From: Neoechinorhynchus agilis
Lineage: Eukaryota > Acanthocephala
Length of the DNA: 64,000 bases
Assembly (NCBI GenBank): GCA_051530055.1
Contig: CM121341.1
Location: 16,492,001-16,556,000, forward strand
Direction: 5' to 3'
Shown: piece after piece, positions 1 to 12,081 of the stretch
Numbering within the stretch: the first letter of the stretch is position 1
Layout: each line of letters begins with the position of its first letter
Program-made: the position numbers and the translations under genes
The notes under the pieces: generated by a model
What the model saw: the letters and a program-made list of their open reading frames with translations, nothing else
Database searches by the model: none
Told to the model about the DNA's origin: nothing

Positions 1-2000
1 CATATCCCCTCGCTAAAATTTCGGACCTCGCAAACGCGATCGCTCAGTTCAAAGTTTTTAGCCAACTAGATCTTAAGAATGCATATTATCAGATCGACAT
101 TCTACCGGAGGAACGAAGATACAGCGCTTTTGAATCCAATGTAAGGCTTTATCAGTTCAAGAGAATACCCATGGGTGTAACTAATGGTGTTGCAGCTTTC
201 CAAAGGTACATGAATTCAATTATTGAGGCCTCTGGGCTCGTGGGAACGTTCTCTTATCTTGACGATATAATTGTATGTGCAATGAACAAAGTCGAGCACG
301 ACGCGAATCTACATCGTTTCCGCCCTACTATGGCTTCCTTAGGATTAATGGTAAATGAAACAAAGTCGAAGTTTGGTCTTGATGTGATAAATGTACTCGG
401 ATACGAAATTGGCCATAACGTTTTAAAACCAGATCCAATGAGAATGAAAGCCCTCTAAAGCATAGTGGTGCCTCGAGACAAAGTTAGTTTACAGCGTCTC
501 ATTAGATTTTTTTTCCTACTACAGTAGGTGGATATCTAAGTATTCAGAAAAGCTCAGACCGCTTTTAAGGCCGGACATCTCCTTCCCGCTCGATAAAGAC
601 TCCATCGCCGCAATCGAAGAGCTGAAAACCGACATCAAACGGTCTGCGGTAGCGGCCATTAACGAAGACAAAGACTTCATATTAGAAGTAGACGCCTCAG
701 AAAATTCGATAGGAAATACGTTGTTCCAAGACGACAGACCAGTTGCCTTCTTTTCGCGAAGTCTAACTAAACACGAGAAGCGGTACCAGATCGTTGAAAA
801 GGATGCCTTATCCTTAGTAAACGCTGTCAAACACTGGAGGAACTACTTAGTCCCTCGTCATTTCCGAGTTATCACTGATCAGCGATTGATGTCCTTCGTA
901 AAGAAACAGTCGCATGGGGAAAAATACGGAACGAGCGGATATTGAGATGGAAACTCGAACTCTCGAACTATTCTTACGACGTTTCTTAGCGCCCTAGCGC
1001 TCAAAATATCTCAGCCGATTTAATGTCGAGGGAAGTCTGCGCTGTCAGTCGATCTCGAACGTCTTAACCGAATTCACCGCCATCTAGGCCTTCCCTGTCA
1101 AACACGGATGTTACACTATATCAGAACTGACCATCCCGCTTACACTATCGATGACATTCGTCGAATCACCACAAAATGTCCCACATGTTGCCGCATCAAA
1201 CCTCGATTCTTTGAACCTGATTCAAAGTTCCAATTAGTCAGAGCAACGACGCCTTTTGAGAGGTTATCTATGGACTTTAAAGGTCCGCTACCAGTGGCTA
1301 AAGAAGGTTATCGTTACTTGTTCGTCGCTATAGATGAATACTCACGATACCCCTTTGCTTTTCCTTGCAGGGACTGTAGTACCGATACCGTCATGCATTG
1401 TCTCGATCAAATATATTCATTGTTCGGAAATCCTGCGTATGTTCACTCGGATCGAGGAACAAGCTTCATGCCAAAGGAATTGCGTCGATGGCTGGAGACA
1501 AGACGGATATGCACGAGTCACTCAACACCTTTCCACCCACAAGGGAATTCTCAATGCGAAAGACTTAATGGAACCTTATGGAGAACTATTCGATTATTGC
1601 TCGACGACAAAGGTCTACAAATATCGTATTGGCCCATGGTACTAGGAGAATCACTATCTGCCATCCGTTCTTTGTTATGCACCTCCACTTGGACCACGCC
1701 ACGCTGCAGAATGTTTTCCCATGAAAGAAGATCCACGGTCCCGTTGCAGCTACCTGCTTGGTTGACGAATGGAGAGCATGCTATATTGAAAAACATGACA
1801 CGAGAGAGTAAATTCGAAAGTGAGGTAGTATTCAATCGTCGAATTGCCTAACGGAAAACGTTCCACTGTTAACAGTCATCAGATGGCACCCCGCGAGGAG
1901 GACGAAAGTTCAGAAAGTCAAAATAACGGAGACTCGGAAAGCAAAAGAACAATGCCATCAACACAGCATGAGCGAACGACCAGCGATGACGGATTCGGCA
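1..2000 (+). mobile_element. Ty3/gypsy-like LTR retrotransposon, 3' part of pol (fossil)
   Basis: The parts appear in the gypsy order: reverse transcriptase at about 30-450 (a QLDLKNAYYQI-like block and a SYLDDIIV catalytic box), RNase H at about 530-945, and integrase at about 1100-1850 with a CxxC zinc-binding remnant, a D-D-E-type core and an HPQGNSQCERLNG block. The RT-RNase H-integrase order separates Ty3/gypsy from copia. The 5' part lies outside the window and no LTR pair can be seen, so the 3' end is approximate. The element is broken in several places (roughly five or more) and looks old. The integrase style resembles the CsRn1/Gulliver-like lineage of invertebrates, but this clade placement is only an impression. 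Confidence 0.85.
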
Positions 2001-2187
2001 GTGGATAGACTAGACGAGGTGACGCGCTAATTAGACACTCAAAAAGACTACAGCAAAGTGTAAAAGGGAAAATTGTAGTGATATCTTACAATTCTTTCGC
2101 GCCTTCATATCCGCCGTTTGATCCGCACTTCGCGACTTTGCGCTTTTGCACAATAAAACCTCTAAGGTTTCTATATTATTCTCAACG

Positions 2188-2352
2188 TTGATGTTTGGCG
2201 CAACTAAAGAATTATAGATTAATTTAATTAATTTTGGGCCTGAGCGTGGGCCTTCTTCAGAAACGCTTGCAAACAATATCTGAAGAAGGCCCACGCTCTG
2301 ACCGAAAATTAGTTAAATTAATCTATAATTCTTTAGTTGCGCCAAATATCAA
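2188..2352. repeat. Near-perfect hairpin, arms of about 75 nt
   Basis: The left arm is about 2188-2263 and the right arm about 2279-2352, with a loop of roughly 15 nt. The arms share the segment GAAGAAGGCCCACGCTCTGA and continue through an AT-rich stretch to GTTGCGCCAAAT, with only a few mismatches. It sits exactly between the end of the gypsy relic and the start of the RT/endonuclease LINE. The GAAGAAG...CGAAAATTAG pattern resembles the terminal repeat of the PLE at 58-59 kb, so it may be a pair of head-to-head PLE ends, but this is inferred. Confidence 0.85.
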
Positions 2353-4150
2353 TTTAATACAAAAACAATTTTTGTGCGGCGACAGTAGATTTTTCGATCT
2401 ACTGATGCCAGCTACCACAGCACGTTTCGCATTATCGATTGAGAGCAAAGATAAAAGAAGTCGTCCATCAAATGCTGCTCTGTTTGAAGCACTGAAAAGT
2501 CACGCACCAGTAGCTTTTCCTTATTTTCTCAACGCACACGGGATCCCGACTCCTTTGCTGTCAAACGACCACCTCATTTGGTCCGAAGGAGGAGTACAGC
2601 AGGGAGATTTTCTCGGTTCAATCGCTTTCTCCCTTGCAGTGAATCCAGTAGCGCACTCTCTCCAGTCCAGTTTTAACGTTTGGTGCCTGGATGACGCTAT
2701 GCTCGGAGGTGATCCCTCCGTAGTACTGCGCGATCTGGAGACAGTCGTAAGGGAGACTGCGAGATTGAGCGTTGAGCTTAATGCAGGGAAATGCAAATTG
2801 TTGGTAATGAACATCGAAGACGAGTCAGAGCAGAGCGAAGTAGTCAAAGGTTTGCGAAATCTCGCATCCGGTATAGAATTGATCACTCTAGACCGGCTAA
2901 GTTTTCTAGAGTGCTGCGTTTTTGATTCTAACGTGGAAAATGAAATTCATCATTTACTCCCGAACATCACGATGCTGTGCGATAGAGTCCGGGAACTTTC
3001 CTCACACTAGGCTCTATTTCTGATCAAGAATACCCTCTTCATCCCGAAACTACTTTATAAACTGCGCACGGCTTCCTTCTTCAAGCACATCGATAAGTTA
3101 AAGAAGCTCGATTACATTGTGAAGGCGTATCTTGAGCATATTTTAAATATCCAGCTATCAGACGAGGCCTGGCGACAAGCTTCATTGCCTGTATCGTCCG
3201 GTGGCTTGGGTATACGAAAAGCAGTAGATGTGTTGTTGCCCGCGTTTTTAGGATCATTCGAAGGGAGTTTGGATCGGGTAAAACGTATATTGGGACCCAG
3301 GTTCTGTTTAGCAAACGAATTTCAAGTGCAGGTCCAAGTATAGTGGGAGAAGACGGGTTACAACCAAGTTTCCGTGAATGGCCTAAAGCAGTCTATCTGG
3401 GATAAACCTTTAGTCGCCCGAGCTCACAGTTCTCTAATTTCAGGCTTTCGCGACGAGGTCGACCGGGCTAGATTGCTGGCAGTCTCTATAAAAAATCGGG
3501 AGCATGGTTAGAAGCCCTATCCATTGCATCCGTGGGAACATCCGTAGACGAAGTAGTTCGGATCGGAGTGTCCCTCAGATTAGGTCTACCGATTTGTGTT
3601 TAACATCGTTGCCGGTGTGGAATGATCGTGGATCCACTGGCGAGACATGGTCTTGTTTGCAACAAACCATGGGGTCGTTTTTCACGGCATGCCGAATTGA
3701 ACGACGTAATTTCGCGTGCCCCAAATACGGTCAACGTCCCAAACATTTTAGAGTTGAGCAACCTGTGCAGGCTAGATGGTCGTCCGAATGACGTCACCGT
3801 ATTCCCGTGGCGAGAAGGCAAATGTCTTCTCCTGGACGCTACGTGTGTAGATACGTTCGCGGCAAGCAACAGGAGGTTTGTGGTGCAGTCGCCAGGGGGA
3901 GCGGCTACTGCCGCAGAGGACCGAAAGGTGGCGAAACCATTAGAGTGGAGGCTCTTGGTGAGTTATCGAGTAGACTCCAGGCCAAGACAGGAAATACAAG
4001 AGCTGGTGCCTTCCGGCGCCAAAACATTGGTCTCGCGATCCAAAGAGGAAACGCAGCGAGTATGGTCGCGACCACTGAGGGGAGAGCGACACCTCTTCTT
4101 CGTAGGCGGTGGTGATTGTTGAGACGTTTTGCTGTTGTGTGCTTGTTTCG
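2353..4150 (+). mobile_element. Non-LTR retrotransposon with RT and C-terminal restriction-like endonuclease (copy A)
   Basis: An open stretch at about 2353-3010 encodes reverse transcriptase with a GGVQQGDFLGSIAFSLAV block and the catalytic-loop equivalent WCLDDAMLGG. The downstream frames, interrupted by frameshifts, encode the C-terminal region. This includes a zinc-binding HRCRCG...HGLVC segment, then LCRLDGRPNDVTVFPW and LLLDATCVDTFAAS, the PD-(D/E)xK-like signature of a restriction-like endonuclease. This pairing is typical of the R2/NeSL/Utopia-type LINEs rather than the apurinic-endonuclease LINEs. The 5' end is truncated at the hairpin. Three further relics of the family lie at 20.9, 32.6 and 39.8 kb. 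Clade assignment would need a tree. Confidence 0.8.
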
Positions 4151-4313
4151 TTTGAACTTTTTCTCAAAAGAAATGGAAATAATAAATTCATATGAGAAAT
4201 AAACTCTAAGTTGTACGGACCAGCTACTGAGCTAAAATTAAAATTCGTCGTTAAACAGGATTCGCACACTAATCCTAATCATATTCTTGTGAAATACTAC
4301 TTGATTTTTCAGC
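4151..4313. other. Short AT-rich stretch after LINE copy A
   Basis: No gene is recognised. It ends in a pyrimidine-rich tract and AG at 4311-4312 that could be a splice acceptor for the open frame that follows. Confidence 0.4.
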
Positions 4314-4535
4314 CGCATTATCGATCAAGTTTTATTTTCAAATAATGATAAATCTGATGTAAAAGTTGCTCGGAGGTATTATAGTGTTGCTGATTCGTAC
4401 TCTCCAGACAATAGAGATATTGATTTATTGCGATATTTCGCCGGGCGAATCCAGCATTCTCATGCATTAATCCAACTTCAAAAATTAAAAATCGTTTGGT
4501 TACGTGATCGCATTTTTTGCGCCGTTGATTCGTAG
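4314..4535 (+). CDS. Possible orphan exon, 73 codons
   Basis: A plus-strand frame without an initiating ATG is open from just after a TTGATTTTTCAG acceptor-like site to a TAG at 4533-4535. The peptide looks natural in composition, with a DIDLLRYFAGRIQHSHALIQ stretch. I do not recognise the family and see no upstream exon, because the neighbouring upstream sequence is LINE 3' sequence. It may be a last exon stranded by rearrangement, or chance. The ATG-led ORF that follows at 4535-4786 has a hydrophobic segment but no recognisable domain. Confidence 0.25.
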   Translation, partial: RIIDQVLFSNNDKSDVKVARRYYSVADSYSPDNRDIDLLRYFAGRIQHSHALIQLQKLKIVWLRDRIFCAVDS

Positions 4536-4807
4536 TGGATGCCGTAACTAGGGATCCGGGGAGTGCCAGACCCGTGTTTCCGGACTGTTGTTTTGGTCCT
4601 CTGAAACCCCTGAGATTGTGCAATGGAGGTAGTTTCAAGCTAAAGTTCGACTTATTGCCCTCCATCGTATTTTTCGTCGAAGCAATCATCATTGCTTACA
4701 TTATAAGACGTCTTAGTATGACAGGTTGGGAAGAGATAAAGCTGGCTTCATCAAATGCTATCCTGTGCTGCATCCTCTCCGTGTGATTAGCGATTGCCGA
4801 TGAATGG

Positions 4808-5290
4808 TCAAATCGTTTGCACGCATATTTGTGCTGAGAAATCCATATTAGCAACCCTTGTGTCCTTGCATGGTATTCGATAGACTGCTTCCTCTATAGG
4901 GTGTTGCGGTTTGTTCTTGAAAGGTCCGCCCACGTTTCCTTCCTTCTTAGCGTAGAGTACGACGTTTGGATCGATACGCTTCAAATCTTGTTCGAGTATA
5001 TACAGGGTTATGTCATCCACAAATCTGATCCTTAGAAATATGCGGTTTTCGGATCCTAGTCTGGTTACATTGTTAGAAGCGACACCACGTGCTCGTCTCA
5101 TTGCCAATTTTAAGACCCAATCAGGGAAACCTCCCCTTTTTAGTTCGTCAGTTACTTTTTTGAGTTCAGTTTCCCTGCTTAGAGTGGTTGAACAGATCCT
5201 ATATATACTGGTCATTAAAGTAATGGCTGAGGATATTTTGTATTTCACGGGTCTGTGAGTTGACCATTGAGGTGGGCTCATGGTATACAT
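4808..5290 (-). mobile_element. Penelope-like element, RT tail to endonuclease junction
   Basis: The minus-strand frame carries the C-terminal end of a Penelope RT (KKVTDELKRGGFPDWVLKLA, a helix found near the end of these RTs). A linker follows, then the start of the GIY-YIG endonuclease (EAVYRIPCKD). The order RT, linker, then VYRIPC is characteristic of Penelope-like elements. The rest of the endonuclease and the upstream RT core are missing, so this is an internal fragment. Confidence 0.65.
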
Positions 5291-6052
5291 GGTTTCCGAA
5301 ACACGGTGGTGAAAACCTTACCACATCGCCGAGAAACTTCTACATCCAGAAAGTTATCTTATTTCCAATTTCTCGGTTGATCGTCTATTGAATGCAAGGA
5401 TGGATCTTATTTATCGTGGCTAGTTCTGACCAAGCTATACTCACCACGTATTATTCTAGATACCTGAAGAGGTCTGCACGCAGACGAAAATTCGTACAAA
5501 TAAATCAGTCATCGGGGAGGTTAATATAGGTTGCAACTATCAATAAATTGATTTGAACTTCGATTAAAGTCCATTGGAGCGGTATTTTAACATTCGGAAT
5601 CGAGGCGTGGAGAAATCATTTATTTCAACTCGTCCATTCGCGATCCGTTCAAGAGAAACGCAGTGATCCGAAAACTTGTTCTTAGGGATGCAACTTTGTC
5701 AATCTTCGTTTATTTTAAGCTAGCAAAAAATCCAGCGGCAACGTGACTAATACAGTAGCAATACATTTTTTAGGCTGGACTCCCGATGGAGTTATTCTAA
5801 TTTTTTAGTCCAATCATTTTGTAGATTTTCGTCAATTGGGTGCAATTGTTTTATTTTCCGTTTCTTCGCTTTTTTCATACTCTCAATCAATGCAATATTA
5901 CTGTAAAAGCCATTTAATATTCTATTTCTATTATTTAAAATCGATCAACGACTGTACTACTATTGAAATAATCCGCGAAATGTACCGATATAAAACGCAT
6001 CGCATATCCATGGCAACCAGGATAGCTTTTTATTTATAAATAAAATTCTGAA
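5291..6052. other. No gene recognised
   Basis: AT-rich sequence with no convincing open frame, repeat or RNA structure on either strand. It forms the upstream flank of the small acidic ORF at 6053. Confidence 0.5.
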
Positions 6053-6334
6053 ATGAATTCTGACAACCCGTCTCAAGATGCCGAGTTAATGGACGAGATA
6101 GCTGACTACTTACAAGGCCTAATACGATACTTATTGGGAAATTCTGCAATGTTTTCTGAAGTTGAGATGGCTGAAGTGGCGTTTGATTACGCCGCTTCGA
6201 GACTCGCATATCGAGAAGCCGATGAACGGTTACAAATTGAATCAGAGAATGGGACCGTTACAAGTTCAATGGAAGAGGATGATGACGCCGGCAGTGATGC
6301 CACATTTGAAGATCCTGACGATCAAAGCGAGTAG
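6053..6334 (+). CDS. Small acidic protein, 93 aa, function unknown
   Basis: A complete ATG-to-TAG frame of 93 codons. The N-terminal two thirds is predicted helical (ELMDEIADYLQGLIRYLLG, then a second amphipathic helix), and the C-terminus is a highly acidic tail (MEEDDDAGSDATFEDPDDQ). No family is recognised. A hydrophobic helix pair followed by an acidic tail would fit a small nuclear or chaperone-like protein, but that is a guess. A diverged copy of this locus and its 3' flank occurs on the minus strand near 34.6-34.8 kb, in which the frame is lost. Having a conserved coding copy and a decayed one supports this being a real gene or former gene. Confidence 0.45.
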   Translation: MNSDNPSQDAELMDEIADYLQGLIRYLLGNSAMFSEVEMAEVAFDYAASRLAYREADERLQIESENGTVTSSMEEDDDAGSDATFEDPDDQSE

Positions 6335-6820
6335 AAGCAAAATTAACAAAATGCATTAAACTCATTAAAACAATGTTTAATGATGAATCCGTAACGACAA
6401 TCTTTGCATATATAATACACTATTTCTAATGTCATATATTTCTCCAAAATTAAAAACCGTGACAATAAACATATCAGAATCGCATTCAGATGCCGAGTTT
6501 CCTCGACTTTTTGACCCCACATTCAAAATTCAGTGCTACAGACCTTTCTGTTCTGCCAACGGCGGATTATCATTGACGGCCACTCTTCGATTAGTCCACA
6601 GACCTAAGAAAGGTGCTTTTGCCGTAATATCTCCTTACAAGTTTGTATGTAATGATTAAGGCAAATCGAAAATGCAAGGATAGAAGGATTATTCAAGTCC
6701 ATATCATTAATCTGTACCTTTCACTGAACCTTGCACTGCCTGTCACAGAATCGGTTAATTAGCTTCAAATGCAACCGAATTTGGCTAGCATTATCGCCTT
6801 TACAAAAGCTTCAGAATCGA
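6335..6820. other. 3' flank of the acidic ORF; one weak ORF
   Basis: A 76-codon plus-strand frame at 6429-6659 contains AEFPRLFDPTFKIQCYRPFC and could be an exon, but it has no recognised domain. Homology to the 34.6-kb copy runs through about 6480, so the duplicated segment spans coding and flanking sequence. Confidence 0.35.
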
Positions 6821-7207
6821 TTAGATTTTAACGTTAATCTTGTAGCTAATTTGTGAGACTCCGTTCAAAGAATCTAACTCGGAATTCGCACAAGACATTT
6901 CGGATGTTATGATCACCACCGTTCCCTCATCCTGTGGTTCAACGTCGACCTTTTCGCTAGGCACTAAGCTGACATTTTCTTCTTGGTTGCTCACTATTCG
7001 ACGATCGGATATTTCATTGCCGTCGTTATGAACTGCTTCGGATTCCAAAACTTAGCTTTCGTAAAGTTCATGAACAATGTATTTATTTTTAATGGACTTT
7101 GGAAACCGCTTCTCAACTTCAGCACGAAGAAATTTCTTATAGTTGGGCTAATGACCATGGCATTTTCCAGGTCGGTCAATAATCGCTTCTTAAGTGTTCG
7201 AGAATAG
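6821..7207 (-). pseudogene. Decayed coding segment, family unknown
   Basis: On the minus strand two frames join head to tail: KKRLLTDLENAMVISP, then after a one-base shift FLRAEVEKRFPKSIKNKYIV, then an in-frame stop, then 75 open codons with an acidic VEPQDEGTVVIITS stretch ending at 6821. The amino-acid character is that of a real protein, but one shift and one stop break it. I do not recognise the protein. It could also be exons with unrecognised introns. Confidence 0.35.
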
Positions 7208-8088
7208 AATAATTTTGCTATTGGACACCTAACAATAAAATCAGCTTAAATATCGTCTTGCGATCCCATGAAAATTCTTGCAACTTCAAATAATCTTATG
7301 GAAGATTTGTTCGGCTCATTTTAAACGCTTTAAACAGGTTCGTAGATTTTTTTGTGGCTTCCTGTTTGTTGTTTTAAAAACGACAAAAAAATCCTCGTGT
7401 CTTTAAATTATAAATCAAAAAGCTCTAAATTCAGTACATACTCATACAAAAATAATGCGAGCAGTGAATAGAGAAATACAAATCCAAGGAATTGTGCATC
7501 GCATTTCCGGTTGCGATGATCACGAATGATCAATTTAATCAAAATTAGAAAATTAATACAACGTCGTTTTATTATAGCAATTTTAGTTCGAGACATGCAC
7601 ACTTAGTTTACCATCAAGAATTACATTATGATCAATGAACATAAAAATTGCTCCAGTGGAGCTTCGGATTTTACATTGAACACCAAAAAATATGTAAACC
7701 CAACGTTCAAACGTTTGGCGAATAGACATTGAATTGGATGTTGTACACTAAAATTCTAGTTTTCGGAATATCTCAATAATTTACGAATTCAAAAAAGTTA
7801 TTAAACGTGTGAAATGTATTAAATATGCCACAATTAAATGCCGCAACTAAAATGCCTGATTTACGACAAGGGCGACTTACAGAAATGCTAAAATGTAAAA
7901 TACAATCGTTTACCCGCATTGAATTTTTTTATTTAGTGGAGATGGTCCACACAGTCTGAGAGATATCTGACAGACCGTTCGCTGGAATCCGATATTCCTA
8001 GGACGTATCCAGATCCAGGTTGCTTATAATACCATCTCAATTTAACAACACTATGATCAGATGCGGTTCAGCTCGTACAAGATATCCG
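7208..8088. other. No gene recognised
   Basis: AT-rich, with only short open frames. Nothing matches a known family, tRNA or repeat that I can see. Confidence 0.5.
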
Positions 8089-8620
8089 TTAATTCATTAA
8101 TTTAACAATTTTCGCACGATCGTAGAGGTTGTTCGTTAATTTCGATGAGATCGGGACTTCGTTGTAGGGCAAGACTTTTAGTATGAACATTCTCCAGAAG
8201 AAGGATTGAGCATCTCTAGTTAGATCCGAGAGATAGATGATATCAATGACTTTTTTGAATGCGTTAGAATTTGACACTGACTCAGTGGCAGATTGGACAA
8301 TACATCAGCTTTGAGTTCTTGATCAATTCTCAACAAATCCTGGCCATATCCCACCTTGTCGATTACGGTTAACGCATTTGCTATGTATTGACTTTGTAAG
8401 GACGTCTTCATTAATTTGAGATTGCGACAAAAAAATTTAAGTACGCCTCCTGATCGTGTTATCACAAGATCTGTCCGATTGCCAAATTCATCGAAGTTAA
8501 ACTGCGATTCGATGTGTGAAAACTCCTACAATTCTGATAAAACTGCTTCTACATAAACCTCGAATGATATTTCAAAATCAAAGCTACCATTTAGGATTTT
8601 AATAACCGGTGCGTTATGGA
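8089..8620 (-). pseudogene. Decayed ORF, two overlapping frames, family unknown
   Basis: Reading 8620 down to 8089 on the minus strand gives a protein-like sequence in two frames. It runs through VHNAPVIKILNGSFDFEISF, a stop, then FNFDEFGNRTDLVITRSGGV and SQYIANALTVIDKVGYGQDL, and shifts frame near 8277 into VIDIIYLSDLTRDAQSFFWR. One stop and one frameshift interrupt about 180 codons. I cannot name the family. Its continuity suggests an intronless pseudogene or one large former exon. Confidence 0.35.
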
Positions 8621-11514
8621 CCAATCGTCTGAACGTACTTTTATATGAGTTATTTGTCGATATTGATACCTTTCCGAACTATGTAGTCTCTTTATAAATT
8701 GATTTGAGATGTGCATTGTACATCATGGAACATTATGACGACTTTCTTGAAGAAATCAAATAAATTTTAATCTTTCGAATGCCTGTGGACATATTAAAAT
8801 TTTCTTTTGTTATAAAAGATTTGTGCATTAACCTGTACTTTTATTGGCTAAAAACAAACAGATACTGAAATAATAACAACCCTTTGATCTTAGCCGACTA
8901 TGCACCAATGAAAATACAGCGAATGTGAATTCGTAAGGAAAGAGCTCCTATTGCTCGAATCGCATTCCTTATGATTTCGACCGAATATCTGTTAATTATG
9001 AAAAATCCGAGAGTAATTTTTTTAATCGCTAGTTGCACAGAAAATCGAACAATCTGATTCGTTATTTTTGGCGTTATGCGCTGATTTCTGACAAAAATGT
9101 AAATTTTAATTACTGTACTACATTGCTACCACGTAATAGAATGGTGAATCACTCGTACTTTCAACTGAATCATTCAACAATATAAAATTTTAGCTTCGAA
9201 CAATGATTGTTGAATGGCTCCAAATGTGCAGTTAACCACTAATTCAAATCAAAATTTACGAACTGTTTTTGAAGAGTGACACAAGCCTATCAATGTATGT
9301 CGCGTATATTCAACGGAAGTTTCTTTTCCTAGAGACGTTTGTTGGTAAGAAGAGATATTTTATTGTGGAAGCCCGAGATCATACTCATAGCGATCATTTC
9401 TATAGTTTGAATCTCAGCTTTCTGCACCAACAGAAAGCAAGCCACAATCTGCGAGGATGAGGAGTGGCGGATCTGTCTACGGTGATGCAGGGACGGTCTC
9501 GGCCTGTTCCCGGATGTGATCGAGTCTTTTGAATGACTTCGGCCTTCCAAGACGGCAGATTGCGCTTTCTGAGCAGTTTGGCTCAAAAATGAAACCAACG
9601 AAAATAAAGTTTTTAATTGAAAAATATACCGTTTCATACTTTGTAACATCAAAAACTCTTCTTCAAAAGTTAGGATTTTAGTTTCTGTAAACAACAATGA
9701 AAAAGCCCTTCTTTTAGTAATCCGAGTTAGTGGTCCACATATCGACCGTTTTCTTCGTGGACTTCGTAACATTGATCTTCCAAGAAATACAAGATATTAT
9801 CACCGACGAGCATCCTCAACTTCGCATCGAAAATCGATTTAAAATGCTCGAGGAGAGAAACGCACAAACATGGCTAATCGCTGATAAGCGACTTTTGTCT
9901 ACTTTTAAAATGTTCATAGGAAAGTCTGATATCTCGTCCGTTAGAAAGCTAAGATACAGATTTAATTCAAATGGAATTACAAGGCATTCCTTCCAACCCG
10001 CCTCAAACCTTATGAAGACCGACATTTCGTCGACTTACTCGTTGGAGTTGTTTCAAAATCAGCTTAAGGATTTAACGAGTAACCTCGCGATCGATGGAGC
10101 TAAACAGAAAAGGAATCAAATCTTAATTTCATCGCGATGAAAACGCGAACCTTTGTAAGATAAACCGTAATGTCCACATCGGCGATATCGGATCTTTTAA
10201 CGTAATGATTCAGACAAAAGTTCTCAAAAACCGGACAGACATGAGTGAGCGAGTATTTCCGTAGATATTCCCTGGTCAAATAATGTGAGAGTAGCTTGAA
10301 ATTCTATATAGAAGCCTCTAAATTGAAAGTGCTCAATCAACAATTCCTACATTTTTCTCCCGTTTTTTGCTAATGGAATTCGGAAGCTTTTAAACATTGT
10401 TCAGATTTCAGAACAATTAGTACTTTAGGAGATTAAAAAGCGTCCGGTCAATATAATTTTGCTCGTCCGAGGATCAATGTCCAAATAATTTTTAGAAAAA
10501 AAGCTTTGATAAATGGAAGTAATATCTTTCCAATTTTTAACGACTCCCTTTTTCATTGCGTCCTTGCGACAGATAAAGAACGTTCAATAGTGAACATGAG
10601 TTACTCACTTCTGTAAAATTTGGAGCAGAATCTTTTTGAACCTTTGATCTTATCATTGGCACTCCCAAGATCAAATTTAGAACGATTTCAGACATCTTCT
10701 GTCCAGGAAATAGCAATTTCATGAGCTAATTTTTTCAATAATTTTAAAACACTAAGTCTACAAACTGACGTCGGTGATGTAATTACAAACAACATCTTTC
10801 AATCCACCCATCGAATAAGCAAACGAGATTCTATAAACGAACTCTTGAATCGATTCCAAATGCTCAATATTCCTTTATAAGGATCGCAAAAGTGCGGGAA
10901 TGCCGGCTTGAACGAGTTAGATTTCACATCGCAATAATTTCTGACCTGGCAAAACGTTGCCCACAAGAACTTAACCGATCTTCCCCATTTTCTTTATTTT
11001 CTTTAACGCCCTCTGAGATGCTAGACAGCACTTTGAGTCTTTATTGGGCAGTGGCGAGAGGCCGAGGCTTGCTGTTAAAGTGTTAAAACCGCACTTGAAC
11101 GCGTCGGTAAATCAAAAAGGCTAATTTTTTTTGTAAGTGTACGTTTTCCATGTAAAAGACATTTTCAATCAGTATGTCATCGCTCCAAATCAAAATAAAA
11201 CTAGAAATATTTAGCGGATTAATCCTTTAGTTTTTTTATTTATTGAGGATAAAAGCGGATATGAATACACGGGCACGAGAGTTGCAGAAAACTGCAATCA
11301 AAATACAGCATTAATAAACACGAGTACAGAATATTCAAGTTGAGCGATTTGATACACTAATCCTTTACTATTTGATCAATTTTTTAAGCAAAACAACAGA
11401 TATGAATAATGGCGTAGCAATGAAATAAACGTGGCAAATTAAAAGAGATTACTCCTTGATGGCAGGTTGAGAGAAGAGCGAAGTACAATGAAGCATTAAC
11501 ATAGTTGCGAAATA
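8621..11514. other. Mostly unannotatable AT-rich sequence
   Basis: Open frames of 136-147 codons exist at 9730-10140 (+) and 9329-9772 (-), but neither shows a recognisable domain, signal peptide or membrane segment, and they overlap each other's ends. I treat both as unsupported. No RNA gene or clear repeat is visible. Confidence 0.4.
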
Positions 11515-12081
11515 TCATGCGCTTTTTATTCCAAATCTAAACAAATGTGCATTTCCTAAAGCTCCAATGAAGTTATCAGCAACGAATATACCGTTTTTAA
11601 TAACTTTTTTTGCCTCACTAAAAGATCCGCGATTATTGATTCGATTGAAAACGAGATCGTTTGTAAAATTGGAATAAGGGCTGCAAACACATATAGCCAT
11701 ACTAACCTTATCCATGTCGCATGCAAAGGCCATATCCGCACCTCCCCTATCATCCTGAGGGTCATGGGGCTTGGAAAACCCGAAAACATTTTTTTCAAGG
11801 CGATGAATTTGTGATTTGGAAAGGTTGCAAAATACGGGATATCCGTAGGTGAGCGATGAGGGTAAAATTAAGCTATAGTAAAATTTGTAGAGATCGGACA
11901 CACACCCGAAAAGAATTTTTTTATTTAAGACTAAGTGAAGGACGAAACGCGTTTGATGTGAAATTTCGGGCGATTTAATGATAATAAACTCACGTCTCGT
12001 TTTATGGCCCAGATACGTTGTCAAAATGAAATGTTTCACTCTTAAAAATGAAGAAACAAATGCTGTTTTGGTTCTTAGCAT
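11515..12081 (-). mobile_element. LINE (Jockey/I-like) RT C-terminal fragment
   Basis: A 188-codon minus-strand frame holds the region downstream of the RT core in Jockey-type LINEs: a YKFYYSLILPSSLTYGYPVF block (the conserved Y..L..S.L.YG..VW motif) followed by RLEKNVFGFSKP. Upstream RT motifs are absent, so it is a 3' fragment. The family resembles the more complete LINE at 23.1-26.3 kb. Confidence 0.6.

Noticed and set aside
1-2000. LTR ends for the gypsy fossil, including the 2.2-kb hairpin as an LTR.
   Set aside because: The hairpin arms are inverted rather than direct, and their sequence resembles a PLE end. No direct repeat pair flanks the pol region inside the window.
9329-10140. Pair of 136-147 codon frames as genes.
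   Set aside because: No recognisable motif, codon continuity or splice context. Frames of this length can occur by chance in low-stop stretches.
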